In this document: positions 1 through 6,771 of the stretch, one piece after another
How positions within the stretch are numbered: the first letter of the stretch is position 1
How the letters are laid out: the number at the start of each line of letters is the position of its first letter
Assembly (NCBI GenBank): GCA_022447685.1
Contig: JAKVAO010000047.1
Span: 1 to 21,712 of the forward strand
Direction of reading: 5' to 3'
DNA from: Candidatus Caenarcanales bacterium
GTDB taxonomy: Bacteria; Cyanobacteriota; Vampirovibrionia; LMEP-6097
Length of the DNA stretch: 21,712 nucleotides
Notes under the pieces: generated by a model
Told to the model about the DNA's origin: nothing
The model's input: only the letters and a program-made list of their open reading frames with translations
Databases searched by the model: none
Translations under genes and position numbers: made by a program

Positions 1-135
1 AAAAACTATAGATGCTACTTCGTTTCTATTTTTACCTTTACTCACATGAAGCAAGGCTAAAAAGCGTATCTTTTTTTCTGCATTCTTTTCTTCTTTATAC
101 AGTGTCTCTAAGTCGTAATCGCTTAATTTATGCAT
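1..135 (-). CDS. Partial helix-turn-helix protein, IS630-transposase-like N-terminus
   Basis: A reading frame opens with ATG at 135 on the minus strand and stays open for 45 codons to the window edge, so only the N-terminus is visible. After a charged amphipathic stretch it reads IRFLALLHVSKGKNRNEVAS. This matches the usual start of the helix-turn-helix domain of IS630-family transposases and related winged-HTH proteins (hydrophobic helix, then a 'GKxxxEVA' turn). No clear Shine-Dalgarno sequence precedes it. It lies 42 nt downstream of the orphan 318-residue gene on the same strand. No inverted-repeat end is visible. It could be an insertion sequence remnant, a live transposase or a small DNA-binding protein; the visible part does not decide between these. 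Confidence 0.5.
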   Translation of the reverse strand, partial: MHKLSDYDLETLYKEEKNAEKKIRFLALLHVSKGKNRNEVASIVF

Positions 136-177
136 TTACTACTTAGACGAACTTTTACTGCTTTTGCTCCGAAATAA

Positions 178-1134
178 TTAATTTACTTGGTGTAAGTCTG
201 TTTCTTTTGTGATGAAGACTTCTCCTGCTGGATCACCAATTTCTAATGTTTTATTAAAAGCTCCATAAAATTGATTAGCTATCGGGTTTATAAAAGCATT
301 TGGATTACATTCAACTATTCCTCTTAAAACATTCAAAGCTACATCTTTCATGACATTCAGATTGTAAACTTCGTATGCCCTCTTGCTGAATTCATCTTTT
401 TTAAATAAGTCAGGGTTTTTGTTAAATTGTTCATTTATGCCTTGAGAGAATTTTTCAGCAATCTCCATAGCTTGCTCTTGGCTCATAGGACTTTCAGGAT
501 CAGTTTCTTTAGTTATTTTCACTAAATAATCAGCAAATTTTTGCTTTGCAGCTTCAGTTTCTTTAGTATTTCTTTTTTCTCTATAACCATCAATTGTCAT
601 ATCGGCAAGCTCTGCTACGCCTCTAATTCCTATTGCTGCAACATAGCTTTCAGCATGAAATTCAGCCATATTTTTCACATTTTCACTAATGATTTTTCCT
701 GTTGATGAATCTCCTTCACATTCATGTTTTGGTTTTCTTGGTTCTTTAAAATCTTCTTTAGGTGTCGTATTGTCTCTTGCTACTGGTGGTAAAGTTTCTT
801 CTTGTTCTTTTCTTTTTCCTTCTTTATTTTTTTTTAATTCTTCATTATAATTCGGTTGCACATTAGGTTGACTACCTGTATGTGTCCCATTTGCTCCAGA
901 AGTTCCAGGACTCAAGTCAAAAACATCATATCCTGCTTGTTCAATTTGTTGTTCTTTTAAGTTTTTACTTTCTTCAGCAGACATGAAATCAACATTGGCT
1001 AATTTCTTATCTAAAGTATCTGCTATTGCATCTGCATTTTGGTGCAGGGCTAAACCGCCACCTATTACACCCGCACTAACTAATATTTTCCAAGTTGCAA
1101 TCCCAGCTAACGCACCTGCCGTGAATACTGCCAT
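178..1134 (-). CDS. Orphan protein with N-terminal hydrophobic segment
   Basis: The 318-residue product belongs to no family I recognise. Residues 3-31 are hydrophobic and glycine/alanine-rich, consistent with one membrane segment or an uncleaved signal anchor. Residues about 70-150 form a low-complexity Pro/Lys/Glu/Asn-rich linker. The remainder (about 150-318) looks folded and largely helical, with two conserved-looking cysteines (one in the linker, one near residue 275). The start is well supported: GGAGG at 1140-1144 lies 5 nt before the ATG. The gene is transcribed away from tmk and its only same-strand neighbour is the partial HTH gene. A surface or secreted effector-like role is possible, but nothing in the sequence shows a function. 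Confidence 0.7.
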   Translation of the reverse strand: MAVFTAGALAGIATWKILVSAGVIGGGLALHQNADAIADTLDKKLANVDFMSAEESKNLKEQQIEQAGYDVFDLSPGTSGANGTHTGSQPNVQPNYNEELKKNKEGKRKEQEETLPPVARDNTTPKEDFKEPRKPKHECEGDSSTGKIISENVKNMAEFHAESYVAAIGIRGVAELADMTIDGYREKRNTKETEAAKQKFADYLVKITKETDPESPMSQEQAMEIAEKFSQGINEQFNKNPDLFKKDEFSKRAYEVYNLNVMKDVALNVLRGIVECNPNAFINPIANQFYGAFNKTLEIGDPAGEVFITKETDLHQVN

Positions 1135-1264
1135 TTTTTCCTCCAGTAATTTTGACTCTTATGCATATAAGTCGATTAATTGGATGAATTTGATAGTGAC
1201 TTATTATTTTGAGGCTCTAGCTAAGTAAATTCACTGATTTTAAGATATTTTGTTATTTAAGCCT

Positions 1265-1270
1265 TATAAT
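1265..1270 (+). promoter_or_regulatory. -10 hexamer of tmk, close to the start codon
   Basis: A perfect TATAAT ends 9 nt before the ATG at 1280, and no Shine-Dalgarno sequence lies between them. Transcription would start at or within a few bases of the start codon, giving a leaderless or nearly leaderless mRNA. No clear -35 box is visible at normal spacing. Confidence 0.5.
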
Positions 1271-1279
1271 ATATTTCTA

Positions 1280-1906
1280 ATGTTAATAAGTATTGAAGGA
1301 CCTGATCAGGCAGGTAAAACCACCCAAATAAAACTTTTGAAAGAATATTCTGAGCAGAATAATCTTAACTGGAATTTCACTTGTAACCCTGGAGGTACTG
1401 ATTTTGGTTATAAATTACGTGAGCTTATATTGGATAAGGCGTATGATGTTGCAGCTAAGGCTGAGCTTTTGATTTATTTAGCAGATAGAGCTCAACATAT
1501 ATCTGAGTATGCTGAAGACTTTAAAGATCCTAATAAGATATTTATCTGTGATCGTTTTAGTGATAGTACTCTTGCTTATCAGGGGTTTGGTAGGAGTATG
1601 GATACTAATATAATTAATCAAATTAATTCTTACGTATGTGAAGGAATAAAGCCTGACCTCACTATACTTTTGATGATTGAACCAGAAGAAGCTTTCAAAA
1701 GAAGAGAAGGTGATCCAGATAGAATGGAGCAGGAAAACAAACTATTTTTTATAAGAGTTGCTAATGGTTACAAGACTATAGCTAGTCAAGAGCCAGAAAG
1801 GGTGAAGATTATTGATGTGAAAACTCATAGTAAAGAACACATTCACGATACTATTATTGCTAAAATTAATGAGTTTATAGAGGGAGCAAGCTTTGCCAAA
1901 AGATAA
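1280..1906 (+). CDS. tmk: Thymidylate kinase
   Basis: This enzyme phosphorylates dTMP to dTDP with ATP in the cytoplasm, an essential step of dTTP supply. The 208-residue product has the P-loop GPDQAGKTTQ near the N-terminus, the DR motif in CDRFSDSTLAYQGFGR and a lid segment RREGDPDR, in the family order and at the usual length. I chose ATG 1280 because the family begins 'M-x-x-SIEGxDxAGK'. An upstream in-frame TTG at 1250 would add ten unlike residues and place the start before the -10 hexamer. One oddity is that the usual 'REPGGT' motif reads CNPGGT, so both charged residues are replaced. The downstream epimerase gene overlaps its 3' end. Confidence 0.93.
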   Translation: MLISIEGPDQAGKTTQIKLLKEYSEQNNLNWNFTCNPGGTDFGYKLRELILDKAYDVAAKAELLIYLADRAQHISEYAEDFKDPNKIFICDRFSDSTLAYQGFGRSMDTNIINQINSYVCEGIKPDLTILLMIEPEEAFKRREGDPDRMEQENKLFFIRVANGYKTIASQEPERVKIIDVKTHSKEHIHDTIIAKINEFIEGASFAKR

Positions 1907-2873
1907 AAAAGAAATTCTAGTTACAGGTTCTGCTGGGTTTATTGGATCTCATCTAGTTGATAGCTTGATTGAAGCTGGTAATAAAGTAATAGCTATCGAT
2001 AATTTTTGTAATTTCTATTCACCAGAGATTAAACGTGCTAACTGCTCTAGGCATTTTCATTCTGATAACTGTGCTGTTTACGAAATGGATTTATTGGATT
2101 ATGAGTCTCTTGAAGGTGTTTTTAGGAACCATGATGTGAGTCATATTGTTCATTTAGCTGCTATGGCAGGTGTTAGACCTTCATTGGAGAATCCTCGCCT
2201 TTATGATCAAGTAAACAATCATTCTACTATCAATTTATTAGACCTTTCCAGAAAATACAAAGTATCTAAGTTTGTTTTTGCATCTAGTAGTTCTGTTTAT
2301 GGTTCTAGATCTAATGTGCCATTTAGAGAAGATGAGGATATTAGTAAGCCCATTAGTCCATATGCTGCTACTAAAGTTGCTGGTGAGGCTATGGTTCACG
2401 CTATCACTCATGCGTCTCCTGAGATGAGTTCTGTATGTTTAAGATTTTTTACAGTTTATGGTCCGCGCCAAAGACCAGATCTTGCAATTCATAAATTCAG
2501 TAATCTTATATATCAGGATAAAGCTATTCCAGTATATGGAGATGGCAGCTTCCAGAGAGATTTTACTTATATAGATGATGTTTTAGATGGAGTATTGAAA
2601 GCTATAGATTATGATAAGTCTGAGTTTGAGATCTTCAATTTAGGGGAATCTCAGACTTATAGCGTTACTACTTTAATCAAACTTTTGGAGGAAAAATTAG
2701 ATAAAAAAGCTATTATTGATTATCAAGATAAGGTTGTAGGTGATGTTCCTATTACTTATGCAGATATTTCCAAAGCTAAAGACTTACTTGGATATAAGCC
2801 TCAGACTAAGCTTGAAGATGGTTTAGATAAATTCATAACTTGGTTTCTTGAGAAAAATAAAATTTTATCTTGA
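1893..2873 (+). CDS. NAD-dependent sugar-nucleotide epimerase (UDP-glucuronate 4-epimerase-like)
   Basis: This is an extended short-chain dehydrogenase/reductase acting on a nucleotide sugar, probably supplying an epimerised sugar for cell-surface polysaccharide. It has the NAD-binding GSAGFIG motif (residues 12-18), the SSSSVYG strand and the catalytic Y157-x3-K161 pair in SPYAATK. GPRQRPDLAIHKF and GDGSFQRDFTYIDDV resemble UDP-glucuronate 4-epimerases (CapI/WbpP-like). At 326 residues the length is normal. The start is TTG 1893: there is no earlier ATG in frame, the Rossmann motif needs this N-terminus, and AGGGAG lies just upstream. The gene overlaps the tmk stop by 14 nt, so translation is probably coupled. 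The exact substrate cannot be read from sequence. Confidence 0.88.
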   Translation: MPKDKKEILVTGSAGFIGSHLVDSLIEAGNKVIAIDNFCNFYSPEIKRANCSRHFHSDNCAVYEMDLLDYESLEGVFRNHDVSHIVHLAAMAGVRPSLENPRLYDQVNNHSTINLLDLSRKYKVSKFVFASSSSVYGSRSNVPFREDEDISKPISPYAATKVAGEAMVHAITHASPEMSSVCLRFFTVYGPRQRPDLAIHKFSNLIYQDKAIPVYGDGSFQRDFTYIDDVLDGVLKAIDYDKSEFEIFNLGESQTYSVTTLIKLLEEKLDKKAIIDYQDKVVGDVPITYADISKAKDLLGYKPQTKLEDGLDKFITWFLEKNKILS

Positions 2874-2921
2874 TGGCTTGCTTTATTAGTATTAATTGCT
2901 ATTATTTCTAAAAACAAACTT

Positions 2922-4232
2922 ATGAAACTCGACTTACATTGGCAAATATTAATTGGATTATTAATTGGTGCGGCATTTGGTGTCGTTTTTCATGCTTTTG
3001 GTACTCCTGGTGATGATCCTAGTTTAGGGTTCTTGCACCTATCTCATATTACTTGGATTGGTGAGCTTTTCCTAAAACTTCTTAAAATGATAGTAATTCC
3101 TTTAATAGTCTCTTCGATTATTGTTGGAGTTGGACATTTACCAGTTCAGAGTTTAGGTAAACTAGGAATTTCTACGCTACTTATTTTCAAAGGACAGATG
3201 TTTTTCGCTGCTCTAGTTGGTTTAGTATTCGTTAATTGGTTTAAGCCTGGAAACAGTATAGATCTTAGATCAATTATTGGTAATGGCGCTGGAAGTGAAG
3301 AAGTCCAATTCATTACTGATTCGAAACTAGATGTAGGTGAATTGGTTTTCAATATTATTCCAGCTAATATCTTTGAGTCTTTATCGCATGGTTCTTTACT
3401 ACAAGTAATTTTATTCTCTATATTGTTTGCAGTTTCACTAATTAAAGTAAAAAATGGTAAACATGTTCTTACTTTCTTCGAGGCTTCACTTAATGCAATT
3501 TTAGAAATGACACATTGGATAATGCTTTTAGCTCCTGTTGGTGTTATGGCATTAATTACTAAGACTGTTGCTGCTGCAGGAATCGCAGAATTATTGAAGT
3601 ATAGTCAGTTTATGCTCACTGTATTTGCTGCTTTGTTTACTATGTTAATAGTAGTAGGTTCTCTTGTCGTTCACTTCTTTACTGATTCTTCACCTATGGA
3701 GTTCTTCAGCAAAATGAAAGAAGTTATGCTCACTTCGTTTAGTACTTCTAGCTCTGCTGCGACCATACCTGTAACATTGGAGACTATGGAAAAGTCTTTT
3801 GGTGTTCCTAATAGACTTGCTAGTTTTGTAATTCCATTAGGTGCAACTATGAATATGAATGGTGCTGCAATTTATGAGTCGATAGTAACTCTTTTTGTTG
3901 CTCAGGCTTGGTTACCTGATCCATTAAGTTTAAGTGAACAGATTTTTGTTGTTAGTATGGTTTTACTTGCTACCTTTGGTACACCAGGAATTCCACACGG
4001 AAGTTTAATTACAATTGCTATCGTTTTTCAAGCTGTTGGTCTACCACTAGAAGCTATTGGGGTAATTCTAAGTATAGATAGAATTCTAGATATGACTAGA
4101 ACTATGATTAATGTGTCTTTTGATTCTATTTCTTGTTTAGTTCTAAATAAATATTTTAAGAATATGGGTGATAATTTCCCAGATGAGGATGCACCGAAGA
4201 AGATAGAGTCCCATGTCGAAGAATACGTTTAA
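2922..4232 (+). CDS. Dicarboxylate/amino acid:cation symporter (DAACS family)
   Basis: This is an inner-membrane secondary transporter of the GltP/DctA type, importing C4-dicarboxylates, glutamate or aspartate with H+ or Na+. The 436-residue product is highly hydrophobic, with multiple membrane segments. It carries the family signatures: the serine-rich hairpin FSTSSSAATIPVTLETM, the NMNGAAIYE motif of transmembrane segment 7, the second hairpin TFGTPGIPHG, and the substrate-binding LDMTRTMINVSFDS of segment 8. In the last one the usual Gly before the Asp is Phe, which may affect specificity. The ATG lacks a Shine-Dalgarno sequence. A TATTAT at 2900-2905 gives a plausible short leader. The gene stands alone between the epimerase and a palindromic element. 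Confidence 0.92.
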   Translation: MKLDLHWQILIGLLIGAAFGVVFHAFGTPGDDPSLGFLHLSHITWIGELFLKLLKMIVIPLIVSSIIVGVGHLPVQSLGKLGISTLLIFKGQMFFAALVGLVFVNWFKPGNSIDLRSIIGNGAGSEEVQFITDSKLDVGELVFNIIPANIFESLSHGSLLQVILFSILFAVSLIKVKNGKHVLTFFEASLNAILEMTHWIMLLAPVGVMALITKTVAAAGIAELLKYSQFMLTVFAALFTMLIVVGSLVVHFFTDSSPMEFFSKMKEVMLTSFSTSSSAATIPVTLETMEKSFGVPNRLASFVIPLGATMNMNGAAIYESIVTLFVAQAWLPDPLSLSEQIFVVSMVLLATFGTPGIPHGSLITIAIVFQAVGLPLEAIGVILSIDRILDMTRTMINVSFDSISCLVLNKYFKNMGDNFPDEDAPKKIESHVEEYV

Positions 4233-4241
4233 GAGTTCGCT

Positions 4242-4342
4242 TATTTACCAAATTTCTGCGTTATGCTTAGTTTCAAAATCCTCATGTAATTCCATTACAC
4301 TGCGGTTTTTCAACTTGCGCATGCCTTGAACTTTGATAAATA
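4242..4342. repeat. 101-nt imperfect palindrome
   Basis: The region is symmetrical about position 4292. The core is GTAAT-TCC-ATTAC, and flanking blocks pair from TATTTACCAAA at the left edge to TTTGATAAATA at the right edge, with interspersed mismatches; the inner 16-nt arms match at 11 positions. It begins 10 nt after the symporter stop. Transcribed, it would fold into one long hairpin. There is no U-tract, so it is not a standard terminator. Its size and form resemble dispersed intergenic palindromes or MITE-like elements, but there is only one copy in this window, so that class is unproven. Confidence 0.65.
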
Positions 4343-4382
4343 TTCAAACTCTTATTATTCAGTATTGATTTTTAATCTTTAG

Positions 4383-4388
4383 TATAAT
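4383..4388 (+). promoter_or_regulatory. -10 hexamer of bioD, close to the start codon
   Basis: A perfect TATAAT ends 9 nt before the bioD ATG at 4398, with no Shine-Dalgarno sequence between. This suggests a leaderless or nearly leaderless transcript. Confidence 0.5.
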
Positions 4389-4397
4389 ATAAACAAT

Positions 4398-5096
4398 ATG
4401 ATTTTCGTTACAGCTACTGATACAGGTGTTGGCAAAACACATTTCTCTCGTTTAATTTTAGATGAGGCGGCAGAATTCTATGATAGATCTGAAATAGCCT
4501 ACTTTAAACCTGTTCAAGCAGGGAAAGATACTAAAGAACTTTACGGTAATGTTTTTTATGAAACAGATTATCAGTGCATAGAAAGATCTTGCCACGATGT
4601 TGATACTTACTGTACTTACTTTGTTGAGACTCCTGCTTCACCTGATTATTCAGCTAGAAAAGATGGTGTTGAAATTAAAATCTCTGAGATAGTGAAGCAT
4701 TTCAATGAATTAAAGTCTCAGTATAAATTTATAGTAGTTGAAGGTGCTGGTGGCTTAATGGTGCCGATTAATGATAACGAACTTATTAGTGATATAGCCT
4801 TAGCTTTAAATATCCCTGCTGTCTTAATTACTAAGCCAGTTCTTGGGACTATTAACCAAACCCTTTTATCTTGCGAGCATGCAAAGAATAAAGGCTTAGA
4901 TTTGAAAGCTTTAATCATGGCTGAGTCGATTAAAGATAGAGATTGTATTCAGACTGATTTTGAAGGACTTGATATTGAAGGGGAGCAATTGGAGGCTTCT
5001 ATAGATAGCATAGAAAGATTTTCTGGTTTTAAATTTAATAGTGTTGCTGGAGTGGTTACTGAAATTCGAGAGAAGCTTAGCTTAGTTTCTTCATAA
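4398..5096 (+). CDS. bioD: Dethiobiotin synthetase
   Basis: This enzyme closes the ureido ring of dethiobiotin from 7,8-diaminopelargonate, CO2 and ATP, the penultimate step of biotin synthesis. The 232-residue product opens with ATDTGVGKT, the BioD form of the P-loop, followed by YFKPVQAG and the VEGAGGLMVPI motif, in the order and spacing of the family. The length is typical. The gene is not next to other bio genes in this window. It is preceded by its own TATAAT and lacks a ribosome binding site, so it probably starts its own transcription unit. Confidence 0.93.
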   Translation: MIFVTATDTGVGKTHFSRLILDEAAEFYDRSEIAYFKPVQAGKDTKELYGNVFYETDYQCIERSCHDVDTYCTYFVETPASPDYSARKDGVEIKISEIVKHFNELKSQYKFIVVEGAGGLMVPINDNELISDIALALNIPAVLITKPVLGTINQTLLSCEHAKNKGLDLKALIMAESIKDRDCIQTDFEGLDIEGEQLEASIDSIERFSGFKFNSVAGVVTEIREKLSLVSS

Positions 5097-5100
5097 ATTT

Positions 5101-5125
5101 AAGTTTAAGTATAGATTTTAAACTT
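5101..5125. repeat. Short inverted repeat upstream of the hydrolase promoter
   Basis: A perfect 8-bp inverted repeat, AAGTTTAA (5101-5108) and TTAAACTT (5118-5125), is separated by 9 nt. It lies between the bioD stop and the hydrolase -10 box, where an operator could sit. With no U-tract it is a poor terminator. In such AT-rich DNA chance is a real alternative. Confidence 0.3.
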
Positions 5126-5134
5126 GCTCTAATT

Positions 5135-5140
5135 TAAAAT
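5135..5140 (+). promoter_or_regulatory. -10 hexamer of the alpha/beta hydrolase gene
   Basis: TAAAAT ends 7 nt before the ATG at 5148. There is no Shine-Dalgarno sequence, so transcription is expected to begin at about the A of the start codon. Confidence 0.4.
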
Positions 5141-5147
5141 TTAGTGC

Positions 5148-6047
5148 ATGAGTGATTTGAAATCCAAGTTCTATAACTGGTTGAATACTAGCCTGCATTC
5201 TCCATTTGATTCTTTAGAGGATAAATTTAAATTTGAAGATAAATTAGAAAATTTGAAATCATCTAGTAATTTTGAGCTTGCTGAATTCAAGGTTAAATCT
5301 GCTGATCACTCTGATCTTCGATATTTATATTTTTCTAGACCTGAAAACACTCAGCTTAAGTTTTTAATCCACGGCTCTGGTTCTAATTTTTATAAAAGAG
5401 ATAGGTCTCTTTTTCTTTTAGATAAAGGTTTTGATGTTGTGCTTGCTAGTTATCGTGGACATTCTGGAAACCCTTGGTCTAAGTTTGAAGAGCCTTTAGG
5501 CTATGGTCAATTAAAGTTTGATGAGTTTATAGTGAACCTTGATATGGTTCCTGAAGGTGAGCACCTGCAAGAAGCTATTATTGATGATGTTTATCGAGTA
5601 TTTTTGGATGCTAAATCTAGGTTTAATTTTAATTCAGAGAATATATTTATAGAGGGGAGTTCACTTGGTGGTTCTATTGCTTTGCATTTATTAAGTAGAT
5701 TTGCTCAGGAGTTTTCAGGTGAAGCTATAGCTTCATTATTATTAAAAGCAGCTCCAATAGATATGTTTACTGATCAAGAGTCTAGCTTGAAAAATGAATT
5801 GAGTGAATTTGGATTAGATTTTGATAAGGCTTTGCATTTAGTGAAAGATTCTTGGAATCAAAGAGATGCTTTAGCTAATATAAATATTAATGAATTGAAG
5901 CTTGTTCATGGTGATCAAGACGATGTAGTACCTCTTAGTCATTCTGATGAATTAGAAGAAATATTTAAAGAATTAAAGTCTGAGAAGATTATTGTTCCAG
6001 GTGAAGCTCATGCTGGTTTTGATTTATCAAAGTATGGGATATATTAA
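5148..6047 (+). CDS. Alpha/beta hydrolase, substrate unknown
   Basis: The 299-residue cytoplasmic protein has the alpha/beta hydrolase fold. An oxyanion-hole HGSG lies at 75-78, the nucleophile elbow G-S-S-L-G at 170-174 makes Ser172 the likely nucleophile, the acid is probably Asp257 or Asp258 in HGDQDDVVP, and the catalytic His is His288 in EAHAGF. It has no signal peptide or membrane segment. The overall form is that of a serine hydrolase or small peptidase/esterase, and the substrate cannot be deduced. It sits just upstream of the radical SAM cassette on the same strand but has its own putative promoter. It could trim a modified product of that cassette, which is only a positional inference. 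Confidence 0.82.
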   Translation: MSDLKSKFYNWLNTSLHSPFDSLEDKFKFEDKLENLKSSSNFELAEFKVKSADHSDLRYLYFSRPENTQLKFLIHGSGSNFYKRDRSLFLLDKGFDVVLASYRGHSGNPWSKFEEPLGYGQLKFDEFIVNLDMVPEGEHLQEAIIDDVYRVFLDAKSRFNFNSENIFIEGSSLGGSIALHLLSRFAQEFSGEAIASLLLKAAPIDMFTDQESSLKNELSEFGLDFDKALHLVKDSWNQRDALANININELKLVHGDQDDVVPLSHSDELEEIFKELKSEKIIVPGEAHAGFDLSKYGIY

Positions 6048-6053
6048 TGCTAA

Positions 6054-6067
6054 CTTAACCAATGCTT
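6054..6067 (+). promoter_or_regulatory. Shared element CTTAACCAATGCTT upstream of the first orphan paralogue
   Basis: This 14-nt sequence recurs with one mismatch at 6744-6757, upstream of the paralogous gene. It begins 39 nt before the ATG here and 28 nt before the ATG there. The differing distance argues against a simple -35 box and fits either an activator site or a remnant of the duplication that made the gene pair. Confidence 0.35.
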
Positions 6068-6080
6068 AATATTGCAAGCC

Positions 6081-6086
6081 TATAAA
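6081..6086 (+). promoter_or_regulatory. -10 hexamer of the first orphan paralogue
   Basis: TATAAA ends 6 nt before the ATG at 6093, and there is no Shine-Dalgarno sequence. It is another instance of a -10 box directly before a start codon. Confidence 0.4.
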
Positions 6087-6092
6087 TAATTT

Positions 6093-6719
6093 ATGAAGAG
6101 TAAACAAAATTATGGAATTAGTTCAGTTATAGAAGATTTTAAGACTAATGTCTCAAGTGGTCCACCTGTTTCAAATGATCTTTTTGAGAATAAATACTTA
6201 TCTACTGATAAAGAAAATATTGGGATCAATAATAATTCTACTGGTGGTTCAAATCAAGTTCTGCTCAGAGCAGATGTTAAGCAAAACCTTGATTCATACA
6301 GCCCTTTTTCTAATAGTACTGAAGAGCTTGTTGCGGCTTCTACTGAATGGGCTAAATTGGATAATAAAAATAATCAAGAAATTATTGATAAAGTAAATAA
6401 TTTTGATCCAAGCACAATGAATGTTAAAAGTTTTACAGACTATGGTGGTCAAGGCTTAATTTCTATAGAGCAAGCACATGGATTTTTCAAAACTAGTAAA
6501 GGTGAAGAGTTAGAGTTTATTATAGATAAAACCCTTGCTGATGATTCTTTAACTGAGGATGTTCACAGAGTCAGAGTGAGGAAAGTTGGCGAGGACAAGG
6601 TATATACTCTTAACCCAGAAGATATATCTGAGGAATTTTATCAGTCGGTAATTGATAATAAACCTAGCGACTCTGGTGTCGTTAGATATTCCTCAGTTTT
6701 TGCTTCTAGGTTTAGTTAA
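6093..6719 (+). CDS. Orphan protein A with conserved C-terminal tail (candidate modification substrate)
   Basis: The 208-residue product matches no family I recognise. The N-terminal half (1-95) is Asn/Ser/Gly-rich and looks disordered, with no signal peptide. Residues about 96-207 align with the C-terminal end of the next gene's product, ending in IDNKPSDSGVVRYSSVFASR (187-206), which is nearly identical between them. The tail is rich in residues commonly modified by radical SAM enzymes (Arg, Tyr, Ser, Phe). The protein is followed by its paralogue, a radical SAM/SPASM enzyme and a PP-loop ATPase. I infer it may be a substrate or precursor with a long leader domain. Two hundred residues is long for a ribosomal peptide precursor, so a modified structural or secreted protein is also possible. 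Confidence 0.75.
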   Translation: MKSKQNYGISSVIEDFKTNVSSGPPVSNDLFENKYLSTDKENIGINNNSTGGSNQVLLRADVKQNLDSYSPFSNSTEELVAASTEWAKLDNKNNQEIIDKVNNFDPSTMNVKSFTDYGGQGLISIEQAHGFFKTSKGEELEFIIDKTLADDSLTEDVHRVRVRKVGEDKVYTLNPEDISEEFYQSVIDNKPSDSGVVRYSSVFASRFS

Positions 6720-6743
6720 CTTAAATTTTTTGTTTAATATCAT

Positions 6744-6757
6744 CTTAACCAATCCTT
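6744..6757 (+). promoter_or_regulatory. Shared element CTTAACCAATCCTT upstream of the second orphan paralogue
   Basis: This is the second copy of the element at 6054-6067, with 13 of 14 positions identical, 28 nt before the ATG at 6772. A weak extended -10 (TGG-TACTAA, ending at 6765) follows it, 6 nt before the start codon. Confidence 0.35.
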
Positions 6758-6771
6758 GGTACTAAGTTTTA

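Noticed and set aside
983..1228. 81-residue plus-strand open frame
   Set aside because: It lies mostly antisense within the 318-residue gene, which has a strong ribosome site and coherent protein; this frame has no ribosome site.
6148..6396. 82-residue frame inside orphan A
   Set aside because: It is an out-of-frame shadow with Ile/Leu-rich composition typical of shifted AT-rich codons; the longer frame is supported by its paralogue.
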